Shown here: positions 1 to 9,200 of the stretch, in pieces
How the letters are laid out: each line of letters begins with the position of its first letter
Numbering within the stretch: the first letter of the stretch is position 1
From: Spirosoma linguale DSM 74
GTDB taxonomy: Bacteria; Bacteroidota; Bacteroidia; Cytophagales; Spirosomataceae
Reading direction: 5' to 3'
Assembly: GCA_000024525.1 (NCBI GenBank)
Contig: CP001769.1
Location: 7,597,001 to 7,661,000 of the forward strand
DNA length: 64,000 nucleotides
Translations under genes and position numbers: made by a program
The notes under the pieces: model-generated
The model's input: only the letters and a program-made list of their open reading frames with translations
What the model was told of the DNA's origin: nothing
Databases searched by the model: none

Positions 1-384
1 GTAGCGAGTTATTCCAAAATTCTGTCGGTGATTAACTGTCTGGAGTATGCTATTTACGATGCACGGGTAGCCGCTGCGCTCAACGCCGTGCAAGTATTGT
101 ACAACTCAACGGCGCAACCACGCTACTTCGCTCACGTTCCCAGCCGCAACACAGTCATTAAAAACTTCATAAGCTGGTTTGCCAAAAATGAGTTGGGCAA
201 ACCAACATGGGAACGCATACCCTACGACGCTACCTATACCGAGTACAAACAATTGCTGCACGACCTAAAAAACCACTTTCCGACCTACGAAGTATACCAT
301 TTCGAGATGGTTCTTTTCAGCATGGCCCCTTGTTTATGCGAGCGGGCAATGAAAGTGGCTACATTACATTACCCTGACAAGTGA
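1..384 (+). CDS. Unrecognised protein, C-terminal part (5' end outside window)
   Basis: The frame is open to the first base of the window, so this is the tail of a longer gene. An internal GTG at 28 could be mistaken for a start. The visible part has a helical stretch containing YAIYDARVAAALN, then an aromatic, charged C-terminus with two cysteines (CLC). I do not recognise the family. It lies 230 bp upstream of hsdR on the same strand, so it may belong to the restriction locus, whose hsdM and hsdS genes would lie further upstream, outside the window. A hairpin follows it at 474-496. Confidence 0.6.
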   Translation, partial: VASYSKILSVINCLEYAIYDARVAAALNAVQVLYNSTAQPRYFAHVPSRNTVIKNFISWFAKNELGKPTWERIPYDATYTEYKQLLHDLKNHFPTYEVYHFEMVLFSMAPCLCERAMKVATLHYPDK

Positions 385-473
385 TGCCTTCCATAGCTGC
401 CAATGTTGGTCATACGGCTATTAAGCACAAATGTTACTTTCTTTATGTATTTTGCAAAGCTTCAAAATGCCGA

Positions 474-496
474 AAGCCCGGCTTGTGGCCGGGCTT
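474..496 (+). terminator. Hairpin after the first gene
   Basis: AAGCCCGG and CCGGGCTT form an 8-bp perfect stem around a 7-base loop. There is no long T-tract, so it is a plausible but unproven terminator separating the partial gene from hsdR. Confidence 0.4.
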
Positions 497-614
497 CAGC
501 ATCTTAAGGAAGAGAACGTTACGCTGCGGGCTCAATAGCCGCTGTCCAACGCAGGCCCTACAACCCTTTTAGTATCAATAAGCAAACATAATACCTGTTC
601 ACTCAATTTCTTCC

Positions 615-3600
615 ATGCCCTCCCACACCAACGAACAAGCACTCGAAGCGGCCATCGAGAAAAAACTAACCGGTACTACCCGCGAAGAACTCAGAACACA
701 AGGTATTACCAGCGCCTGGGCCGAAGCCGCCAGCCAATACCGGTCGGGTAACGGCTACTGGATGGGTGAAACCACTGATTTCAACGCCGAATACGCCATC
801 GACACCCGGAGGTTCTGGCACTTTCTGGAAACCACACAACCCCTCGAACTGGCCAAGCTCCAGACCCAGCATCAATGGGAGTTGCTGATCCTGCAAAAGG
901 TGGATCGGCTCATTAAGAAATATGGCGTACTGCATCTCTTCCGCAAAGGGCTGGATATTGACGATGCTCATTTCACCATGCTGTACGTGCCGCCTTTGGC
1001 ATCGAGCAGCCAGAGCGTTAAAGACGCCTTCGAGCGAAATGAGTTTAGTGTAACCCGCCAGTTGCGCTATTCGACCACTAACCCCCGCGAAGAAGTGGAT
1101 ATGGTGGTGTTCATCAACGGGCTACCTGTAGCTACGATGGAGCTAAAGAACCCCTGGACCGGCCAAAATGCACGCGTACATGGTATCAAACAATACAAAT
1201 GGGATCGGGACGCCACGCAACCCCTGTTGCAGTTTGGTCGGTGTGTGGTCCATTTAGCCGTTGACCCCGATGAGATTTTTATGACCACTCGCTTGAGTGG
1301 CAAGGACACGTTCTTTCTGCCCTTCAACAAAGGCGACCTGAACCACGGAGCCGGAAACCCGCCCAATTCGTTCGGCCATAAAACGGCTTACCTCTGGGAA
1401 GACATCCTTACCCGGCAGAGCCTGAGCACCATCATTCAGCATTTCGTTACGCTTGATGGAAAATCCACTGAACCGCTAGCCAAACGAACGCTCATCTTTC
1501 CCCGCTATCACCAGCTGGAGGTCGTACGCCGGTTGTTAAAAAACGTGAGCCAGAACGGTGTGGGGCAAACCTACCTGATTCAGCACTCCGCCGGTTCAGG
1601 CAAGTCGAACTCCATAACCTGGGCCGCGTTTCAGTTAATCGAAGCCTACCCCGAATCGGCTACCACGCCGGGCAACCGGGGCATCACCCTCCCTCTGTTC
1701 GATTCGGTTATTGTCGTCACCGACCGCCGATTGCTCGACAAGCAGATCCGCGAGAACATCAAAGAGTTTTCGCAGGTCAAAAACATAGTGGCTCCGGCAT
1801 TCAGCTCGCAGGAATTACGACAGGCGCTGGAGGGCGGCAAGAAGATCATCATTACCACCATCCAGAAATTCCCGTACATCATCGAGGGTATTTCCGACCT
1901 AAGCGACAAAAAGTTTGCGGTCATTATCGACGAAGCCCACAGTTCCCAAAGCGGCACTGCTCATGATAGCATGAACAACGCGATGGGTAAGACCGAAGCC
2001 AAAGACGACGATCAGCAGCCCGACGCGCAGGACCTGATTTTAGCCGCCATGCAAGCCCGGAAGATGCGCGGCAATGCGTCGTACTTTGCCTTTACAGCTA
2101 CGCCCAAACCGAATACGCTGGAGAAGTTCGGTACCAGGAAAGACGATGGAACCTTTACCCCCTTCCACTTATACTCCATGAAACAGGCCATTGAAGAAGG
2201 CTTTATTCTGGACGTGCTGGCCAATTATACAACCTATCGGAGTTATTACGAGATTGAGAAATCCATTGAAGAAAACCCCCTTTTCGATACCCAGAAGGCT
2301 CAGAAAAAGCTAAAGATGTACGTGGAGCAGCACCGGCAAACTATCGGTACCAAAGCCGAAATCATGGTGGAGCACTTTACTACGCAGGTAGTCAATACCA
2401 AAAAGCTCAAGGGCAAAGCCAAAGGCATGGTGGTTACCCAAAGTATTGAATCAGCTATTCGGTACTTCTTCGCCATTCGCGCCATACTGGCCGACAAGAA
2501 TGCTTCCTTCAAGGCTGTTATTGCCTTTTCGGGCAAAAAAACCGTCGACGGAATCGAACATACCGAAGCCAGCCTGAATGGTTTTGCCGAGAACGAAACC
2601 AGTGAGAAGTTCGACAGCGATGAGTATCGCATTTTGGTGGTGGCCAACAAATACCTGACGGGTTTCGATCAGCCCAAACTATCGGCCATGTATGTCGATA
2701 AAAAGCTACAGGGCGTACTGGCTGTGCAGGCTCTCTCGCGTTTAAATCGATCCGCGAACAAGCTGGGCAAGAAAACGGAGGATTTGTTCATCCTGGACTT
2801 CTTCAACTCGGTCGATGACATAAAAGAAGCTTTTGACCCGTTCTACACAGCCACCTCGCTGAGCCGCGCCACCGATGTCAATGTACTTCACGAGTTGAAA
2901 GCGCAACTTGACGATGTAGGCGTTTATGAATGGGCCGAAGTGGAAGACTTCGTGGCCAAATACTTCAGTAACGTTGACGCCCAACTATTGAGCCCTATTA
3001 TCGACGTAGCCGCCGAACGGTTCAGCAACGAGCTAGACCTGGAAGACAACGACAAAGCCGACTTTAAAATCAAGGCCAAGCAGTTTGTCAAGATTTACGG
3101 CCAGATGGCGTCTATCCTGCCCTTCGAGGTGGTGAATTGGGAAAAGCTATTCTGGTTTTTGAAGTTCCTGATTCCCAAACTGATTGTCCGGGACCCACAG
3201 GGCGATGCGCTGGACGAGTTGCTTCAATCCGTCGATCTGTCAACCTACGGCCTGGAACGCACACGGCTGGGCCATACCATCACCTTGGACGATACCGAAA
3301 CCGAAGTAGACCCGCAAAACCCAAATCCACGTGGAGCCCACGGCGCAGATGAAGACCAGGACCCTCTGGAGGAGATTATAAGAAGCTTCAACGAGCGGAA
3401 TTTTCAGGGATGGAATGCTACGCCCGAAGAGCAACGCGTGAAATTTGTGAGTGTTATCAAGTACATGCAGCAACAGCCCACCTTTGAAACGCACGTTTTG
3501 AACAATCCAGACGTACAGAACCGGGAACTTGCCTTGCAAAAGTTATTCAATGATGCCGTCAACCAACAGCGAAAACTGGACATTGAGTTTTACAAGCTTT

Positions 3601-3665
3601 ACACCCAAGATCCAGCCTTCAAACAAGCCTGGCAAGACAGCGGCCGGCGTATATTGGGAGTGTAA
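615..3665 (+). CDS. hsdR: Type I restriction enzyme, R (motor/nuclease) subunit HsdR
   Basis: This is the DNA-translocating and cleaving subunit of a type I restriction-modification complex; it works with HsdM and HsdS to cut unmethylated foreign DNA. The 1016 residues match the family's usual size. The N-terminal PD-(D/E)XK-like nuclease shows D...MELK (about residues 165-178). The SF2 motor follows with a Walker A HSAGSGKS near 323-330, DEAH at about 439-442 and FTATP near 493-497. The C-terminal third is the helical region that docks onto the methylase. The start MPSHTNEQALEAAIEKKL is a typical HsdR N-terminus. No hsdM or hsdS is in the window; downstream lies only decayed DNA, so they should be upstream. 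The reading frame is intact, so the subunit is probably functional if partners exist. Confidence 0.95.
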   Translation: MPSHTNEQALEAAIEKKLTGTTREELRTQGITSAWAEAASQYRSGNGYWMGETTDFNAEYAIDTRRFWHFLETTQPLELAKLQTQHQWELLILQKVDRLIKKYGVLHLFRKGLDIDDAHFTMLYVPPLASSSQSVKDAFERNEFSVTRQLRYSTTNPREEVDMVVFINGLPVATMELKNPWTGQNARVHGIKQYKWDRDATQPLLQFGRCVVHLAVDPDEIFMTTRLSGKDTFFLPFNKGDLNHGAGNPPNSFGHKTAYLWEDILTRQSLSTIIQHFVTLDGKSTEPLAKRTLIFPRYHQLEVVRRLLKNVSQNGVGQTYLIQHSAGSGKSNSITWAAFQLIEAYPESATTPGNRGITLPLFDSVIVVTDRRLLDKQIRENIKEFSQVKNIVAPAFSSQELRQALEGGKKIIITTIQKFPYIIEGISDLSDKKFAVIIDEAHSSQSGTAHDSMNNAMGKTEAKDDDQQPDAQDLILAAMQARKMRGNASYFAFTATPKPNTLEKFGTRKDDGTFTPFHLYSMKQAIEEGFILDVLANYTTYRSYYEIEKSIEENPLFDTQKAQKKLKMYVEQHRQTIGTKAEIMVEHFTTQVVNTKKLKGKAKGMVVTQSIESAIRYFFAIRAILADKNASFKAVIAFSGKKTVDGIEHTEASLNGFAENETSEKFDSDEYRILVVANKYLTGFDQPKLSAMYVDKKLQGVLAVQALSRLNRSANKLGKKTEDLFILDFFNSVDDIKEAFDPFYTATSLSRATDVNVLHELKAQLDDVGVYEWAEVEDFVAKYFSNVDAQLLSPIIDVAAERFSNELDLEDNDKADFKIKAKQFVKIYGQMASILPFEVVNWEKLFWFLKFLIPKLIVRDPQGDALDELLQSVDLSTYGLERTRLGHTITLDDTETEVDPQNPNPRGAHGADEDQDPLEEIIRSFNERNFQGWNATPEEQRVKFVSVIKYMQQQPTFETHVLNNPDVQNRELALQKLFNDAVNQQRKLDIEFYKLYTQDPAFKQAWQDSGRRILGV

Positions 3666-3773
3666 ATGAGGGGGAAGGCAGGTGAAATTATACCTGAGCA
3701 TACTGGAGAAATAGCTAAAAAAGCTCCTTCAAGACTTGTTACCGAATAAACTACATTTTCTCCGATAACAGTA

Positions 3774-3890
3774 GTGGACGAGAACCGACCAACAGGAATT
3801 TGCGCTTTTATTGACATTCTGGGCTTCGCCAATCATGTCCGAACCGATACGGATGCAGCTCTGCTTCTGTTACGAACTATCAAGCTATCC
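3774..3890 (+). pseudogene. Truncated gene start with an AFIDILGF motif, cut by an IS end
   Basis: From a GTG at 3774 the frame encodes VDENRPTGICAFIDILGF and about 20 more residues. An N-terminal 'aFIDILGF' strand is common in bacterial proteins of the nucleotide-cyclase-like and related uncharacterised families, so this resembles the first beta strand of such a protein. The frame then runs into what looks like the terminus of an insertion sequence at about 3891 and stops at 3932. The rest of the gene is missing. The exact start and family are uncertain. Confidence 0.4.
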
Positions 3891-4085
3891 TGTCCTGCCC
3901 CGTTTGATGAGCCAGTTTTGACTGGAATTTAAGCCGCCTGTCGATATTCAACCGGCGTCATAAACTGCAAAGCCTTGTGGAGCTGTTCATTGTTGTACTC
4001 TACTAGCCATGCATCCACCGTTTGGCGTACATGAACGGTCTGGCCACTGTCTTGTTGGTTGAGACCAGGTCGCGGGAGCGATCAC
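3891..4085 (-). mobile_element. Remnant of an IS3-family insertion sequence (transposase C-terminus)
   Basis: Read on the minus strand, the codons ending at the stop 3929-3931 give VRQTVDAWLVEYNNEQLH followed by KALQFMTPVEYRQAA. This is the typical C-terminal end of an IS3-family OrfB integrase ('WL.EYN..R.H.AL...TP.EY'). Only about 50-60 residues can be followed; the catalytic DDE core, OrfA and the far terminus are absent. The outer end probably begins TGTCCTGCCCCG at 3891. The right-hand boundary near 4085 is a guess. Confidence 0.65.
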
Positions 4086-4268
4086 CATAATCTGCTATTC
4101 AAACAATTAGATTCTTCTTTTTTTATAGACTCCAATAAACTTAACTAGGCAGTATTACCAAGGCCAGTAGGGTCGCTTACGAAAACTCAGATTAGAGAGA
4201 AGGTACTCAGCGCGAGAACGAGGACTTTGCAAAATCGCGTTAAAGCCAGCATCCAGAATCGTTCCGGT

Positions 4269-4484
4269 CTATGCGTTGAGCGTGTTTAAATGGCTGACTA
4301 AAATGGCCCGTTTGTCCTGACAATGCTGTAGGCTTTCATTCGCCAGATTAATCAATATTTTGGTTTCATCAGACGCGGCAGGCTTGTTAATGCGTTCGAT
4401 CAGATCGACATAAGAAGCCATTAGCTCATCATAATGGGCAATCTGGTTAATCACTTTTTCCTTTTCTTCCTCCTGTTGAGCCAT
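4269..4484 (-). CDS. Small coiled-coil protein of unknown function
   Basis: It encodes 71 residues, strongly acidic and lysine-rich at the N-terminus (MAQQEEEKEKVINQIAHY), predicted almost wholly helical, with heptad-like Leu/Ile spacing. No signal peptide or membrane segment is visible. I do not recognise a family. The same frame stays open for about 39 codons beyond its TAG stop, to a TAA at 4155-4157, which may be chance or an old nonsense change. It sits alone between the IS remnant and the divergent esterase gene. Confidence 0.45.
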   Translation of the reverse strand: MAQQEEEKEKVINQIAHYDELMASYVDLIERINKPAASDETKILINLANESLQHCQDKRAILVSHLNTLNA

Positions 4485-4669
4485 GTCTGCTTGATATATA
4501 CTTACTACTTTTGATTAATGAGTCCGATACTCATGTATATATCTTCTCTTATGGCTAATTTGTTTTAGTAGCAGTCGGCGATCTGCCCGTCTGCGTTAGT
4601 AGAGAAGCTTTAAACTTTCCTTAGGAATACCTTAGAGTAACATTGACGTTGTATTACCCTCATATTCTC

Positions 4670-5500
4670 ATGAATTCGCTGCGTACCTTTTTCCTTGCGG
4701 GCCTGCTGGCCTTTCTCCATTTTTCTGTTCAGGCGGCTACCGTCGATACCGTTGCCACGTATAGCCCATCCATGAAAAAGACCATCAAAGCGGTGGTCGT
4801 CACGCCCGATTCGTATTCGGCGGGGCAGGCGTTTCCCGTTGTTTACCTCCTGCATGGCTATAGCGGCAACTACAGCGACTGGGCCAAAAAAGCACCCGGT
4901 ATTGGCAAAGAAGCCGATCTGCACAAGGTCATTATCGTTTGTCCCGATGGAAATTACGGCAGTTGGTATTTCGATAGCCCCGCCGATCCGTCGTTCAAAT
5001 ACGAAACCTACGTGGCCGACGAACTCGTAAACTGGGTCGATGGACACTACAAAACCATTAAAAACCGGTCGGGACGCGCCATTACGGGCCTGAGCATGGG
5101 TGGGCATGGGGCACTGTTTCTGGCCTTCCGGCATCAGTCTGTTTTTGGAGCTGCCGGGAGCATGAGTGGTGGGGTCGACATTCGGCCGTTTCCCAACAAC
5201 TGGGATATGGCCAAGCGACTCGGTACGTACGCGCAGTTTCCGGAGCGCTGGGAACAGAATACCGTTATCAACATGCTGCATTTACTGACCCCCGGTGCGC
5301 TCTCCCTGATTGTTGACTGTGGTACCGAAGATTTTTTCTTTCGGGTTAATAATAACCTCCACGACAAACTGCTGGAACGAAACATTGCCCACGACTACAT
5401 CACCCGCCCCGGTGGCCATAACTGGAACTACTGGACCAACGCCGTAACCTACCAGATGCTGTTTATGCGGCAGTACTTCGACCGTGCAAAGCCGAATTGA
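4670..5500 (+). CDS. Secreted esterase of the esterase-D / feruloyl-esterase-like family
   Basis: This is an alpha/beta-hydrolase of the putative esterase family (PF00756 type), probably cleaving an acyl or carbohydrate ester outside the cytoplasm. The ATG at 4670 is preferred over an upstream TTG at 4643 because it directly opens a signal peptide (MNSLRTFFLAGLLAFLHF...QA). The catalytic set is visible: oxyanion motif YLLHGYSG, nucleophile elbow GLSMGG (Ser about 142), acid in CGTED, and His in PGGHNW. Length (276 residues) fits the family. It is monocistronic and followed by a large inverted repeat. The substrate cannot be read from the sequence. Confidence 0.88.
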   Translation: MNSLRTFFLAGLLAFLHFSVQAATVDTVATYSPSMKKTIKAVVVTPDSYSAGQAFPVVYLLHGYSGNYSDWAKKAPGIGKEADLHKVIIVCPDGNYGSWYFDSPADPSFKYETYVADELVNWVDGHYKTIKNRSGRAITGLSMGGHGALFLAFRHQSVFGAAGSMSGGVDIRPFPNNWDMAKRLGTYAQFPERWEQNTVINMLHLLTPGALSLIVDCGTEDFFFRVNNNLHDKLLERNIAHDYITRPGGHNWNYWTNAVTYQMLFMRQYFDRAKPN

Positions 5501-5664
5501 TTGTACCCACGGGCCGGGCCGCGTTCGGCTTCAGCCCGTGATTTCATGAAGTCAAAACACGGGCTGAAGGATCTGGAAGCCGTCCTGAAGTGAGATCAGG
5601 AATGGAAGTTATACTTAATGAAAACACGGGCTGAAGCCGAACGCGGCCCGGCCCGTGGGTACAA
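5501..5664. repeat. Large REP-like inverted repeat (family A)
   Basis: Arms at 5501-5540 and 5625-5664 are perfect 40-bp reverse complements, beginning TTGTACCCACGGGCC. A further copy of ACACGGGCTGAAG lies inside the spacer, so two alternative hairpins can form. The core (TACCCACGGG...AGCCCGTG) recurs at 38986-39082. It probably also ends transcription of the esterase gene. Confidence 0.85.
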
Positions 5665-5733
5665 ATACTTTTGCCAAAAACGGTGTTACTACATAAACGT
5701 TGCTTTTCTGGCAAACGCGCGCCCATACAATCA

Positions 5734-6135
5734 ATGAAGACCGAAACAATTTACGAACTGGTAGTAACGGCTGTTCAGGAGCTTATTGCCGAACCCTGGA
5801 CAATTGCCGAACTCAACATCCGTTACCTGTCATCGAGCCATGAAGCCGAATGCGATGGGACGTACCTCGATGCATCCGGCGAAGCGCAGGTGTTGTCGAC
5901 CGACTTCCCCGACGAAGTACTCGACGCCCTTCCGTTCCTCTTCGTTAACCGGGCCAACGACGGAAACCCGCCGACCAATAGCTTGCAGATGACCATATCG
6001 GCGCAGGGCCGGTTTGCCGTCGATTACGAATGGGATCAGGAAATCCAGGATGAAGATGACCACTTTACGAAGGGTGGAACCGCAAAAGAGTGGCTTAAAA
6101 TTCGTCAGGAGAAATACGGCTACACGCCCGAATAA
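5734..6135 (+). CDS. YezG/DUF600-like small acidic protein
   Basis: It encodes 133 residues from the ATG at 5734, chosen over 5671 because the earlier stretch overlaps the repeat edge and lacks family-like sequence. The pattern (N-terminal helix IYELVVTAVQELI, then beta strands with 'G.F.VDYEWDQE') resembles the YezG/DUF600 family, members of which act as immunity proteins to polymorphic toxins. That resemblance is by eye and weak. No toxin gene is adjacent. It is acidic, soluble and without a signal peptide. It converges on the nitric oxide synthase gene and is separated from it by a hairpin terminator. Confidence 0.65.
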   Translation: MKTETIYELVVTAVQELIAEPWTIAELNIRYLSSSHEAECDGTYLDASGEAQVLSTDFPDEVLDALPFLFVNRANDGNPPTNSLQMTISAQGRFAVDYEWDQEIQDEDDHFTKGGTAKEWLKIRQEKYGYTPE

Positions 6136-6147
6136 GGGCTGAGAACG

Positions 6148-6197
6148 ATTTGGCCCACGGCCGGATGCTGGCGAACCAGTTCTGCCGTGGGCCAAAT
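6148..6197. terminator. Bidirectional hairpin terminator
   Basis: ATTTGGCCCACGGC (6148-6161) pairs perfectly with GCCGTGGGCCAAAT (6184-6197), lying between two convergent stop codons (6135 and 6202). Confidence 0.75.
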
Positions 6198-6201
6198 TGC
6201 T

Positions 6202-9200
6202 TTATACCGATACCCGTTCCAGCCAGCGTTCTCCCTGCGTATACTTCGTTTCCTGAAGTTCCAGAAGGGATTTTCGGGCGTTGAGCAATACTCCCCACAC
6301 ATCCATCACAAATCGGTTTTCGGCCTGCATATGCCGGAAGAAGTTGACTGCTTCGGCGTGCGAAAGGCCGCCCGCTGTTTTGGCGATGGTCATCAATACC
6401 TCAAATACAGCATCGGCCATTTGGCCATCGCCACAGATGTAGTAGTGACAATCGGGTTGCGACAGTACATCCCACAGGTCCTTACTACGCTGCCCGATGA
6501 GGTCCTGCACGTAAATTTTTTCGTCGTCGAGCCGCGAAAAAGCTACGTCCAGGTGGGTGAGCACCCCCGCTTCGTGCCAGGTTTCCAGCTCCTGCTGGTA
6601 GAGGTAATCATTTAAGTTACGACAGCCAAAGAACAGGCGGGCATGACCAATGTGCGTTGGCAACGGGATAATGGCGTCATCGTCGGTACGCTGCTTATAG
6701 CTGGCTTCGTGCAGAGCCCGAAGCTGTACTTCGCGATGCTGCAAAAAGCCGACAAGGGGCGATAAGCCCGTACCCGCCCCAACCATGAGCATGGGCGCCT
6801 GGGGCAGCTGTGGCGGACGGAAGCCCGACGAACGAATGGCGATTCGAACGGTGGCTCCCTGTTCGGGGTCCAGCTGAGCCAGGTAATTGGAACATAAACC
6901 GGCAACGGTCTTGCCCGCATCGGTCGTTACCTGAACTACGCCAACGGTAAGGTGTATTTCGTTCGGGTGGACCAGCGAACAGGACGAAATGGAATACAAC
7001 CGCGGCTTTTGCCGGGGCAGTACGTCGAGTAACTGAGCGAACGACAACCGGACTGACGGAAAAGCGTCCAGTAAATCCGCTACCGTCGGAAAGGTATCTG
7101 TGATGTGCTTTTTTAAGGCAACGGCGTCTTCACTGGCTTCCTGTGGCTGTTTGAGTGTCTTCAGCCAGTCTTCCAGCTTGTCTTTCTCGATAGCGGAGGT
7201 TGCTGTTTTTAGGAGGGCACCGAGTAATTCATCGAAAGGCTCATGAATGGCAAGGTCGACATCTTCGCTGAGCACCTTCCATACCTGCACCGGCGTTGGA
7301 TACGCATGATTTCCCGGAACTGCGGCCCTGTTTCCATCAATGAGCGGGGTTATGAACCAGGCATTGGCATCAATGTTCAGTCGATCAACGAGTCGGTCTA
7401 CAATAGCGGGCAAATTGAGGGGATAGATAGCCACATGATCGCCGGTTTCGTAGGTTGCATCTATGTCGCTGATATCGAGGGAAATAAACCGGGTTGACCG
7501 ACTGCCGACAATCACTTCTTTCAGGAGCTCGCGGTTGGCCGTTACGGGAACGGTGCAGCCGGGCTGCTGTTTGGCCCGATCTTCAAGGGCCGTTTGAGGC
7601 ACCTGTTCGGGTGCCAGGAAGGACACCGTGAGGTCGGGCTCAGCCGTGGCAGAAAGGTCGGCACTGGTCGGGTCTTCGCCGAGTAAGCGGGCAACGAGGT
7701 CCAGCCATTGCCGAAAGGTATCGGCCTGGCCTTTAATTTCATCGCCTTTGTGCAGCATGATCACCCGGTTGCCTCCTACACGGGCCAGCTCCCGGTCCAG
7801 CGTGATGCCTGCCGCGCAGAAATGAGGGTAAACGGTGCTGCCCAGCGCCATGACGGAAAAGCTTACGCCACTGCACACACCCTGGGGCAGGGATTGAATG
7901 CGGGCGTAGAACTTCTGGGCATTGCCCGGCAGATGACCTTCCCTGAATGTTGAGGTAATGACCAGCAGCAGGTCTTCCTGAGCCAGTTGCTCGATAGCAT
8001 ATTCATCGAGGGCCATTACCCGTGGCTGGAAGCGCTTCAGCCGACGGGCTGTTCTGTGGGCAAAATGCTCGGCCGTTCCGGTTTCAGACCCGTACAGGAT
8101 TAGAACTCGGCGCGATCGATGGGCCGGGGTGGAGGTTTGGTCGGGAAGGTGGGTTTGACTCGCCCGGTTCGCGTCCGTTTCATCGTTCACACCTGTCGAT
8201 TCATCGTCAAGAACAACCCAGCGGTCAGCGGCATAGTGATAGCTTGGGCTGAGGTGAAAGTCGCGCATTTCGTGATGCCAGACCGGCGTTACGCTTCCCC
8301 CCGCCGACGGAACAACCCACGACCATTGAGCGGGGCATTCGCGACCGGCCCGCTTTTCGCGCTGGTCGTGGGTCAGAAACTGCCGCGATGCCGTCTGGTG
8401 ATCGACCAGCGTTACTTTCGCTTTCGAAAAAGAGTGCAGTATGGCTACGTTCAGTTCCAGAAAAGCCCGGTCCCGCCAGAGGGTTTGTTCGCTGGACGTA
8501 TCCAGCCCAATGGCTTTGGCAATGGCTTCCGCTTTTTCATACCGGCCCTCTTCCCATAGATTACGGGCAATTTCGGTTTCCATGAACCAGCCATTGAACG
8601 GAATGCACCCGTACTGAATCCCGCCGATGTTCATCCGGAAGTTGGAAATGGCGGGAATCGCGCACCATTGCAAATCCAGCGCAGTCATGGCGGGGTAGGT
8701 GGGATGCTCGATGGCTACCTTCAGTACGTCGTCGTCGGCGAACTGATATAGGCGGGGCGGCTGGCCGGGTACATCGATCACAAGGGGCAGGGTGTCGTAG
8801 GCCGTCTTTTCGGTGGGTGGTATCCATCCCTGCCGGATGAGGGTTTTCGTTAGTTTAAGGTTGGCTCTGTCGCCGAGTACCGTGCCGTCGGGCTGTTCAT
8901 ACCCGGCAAATCGGATATACTGGCTGTTCCAGATGCGTGGTCCCCAGCGCTCCATTGGCTTTTTGGGGCGGAACACATTCATGACAATCTGCACATTTCC
9001 CCCGTTGGTGGCTATGCGCAGATGTTCGGCGCATTCGCGAAACATCTCGTCGGGGTCGGTAACGTGCCGTAAGTCACGTACCACCATGTTGCGCCACGAG
9101 ATCCGACCGATGCATTTGGAGGCATTGCGCCAGGCGAGTTGAGCACCGTAGGCCAGTTCTTCGTAGGTATGCGTATAGCTCCCGGTGGCCAGCACTTCCC

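Noticed and set aside
381..572. 63-codon plus-strand frame before hsdR
   Set aside because: It overlaps the terminator-like hairpin, has Cys/Arg-rich random composition and no recognisable start context.
4155..4271. In-frame extension of the 71-residue coiled-coil gene past its TAG stop
   Set aside because: The extra 38 residues have no family resemblance and no sign of recoding, so read-through is not supported.
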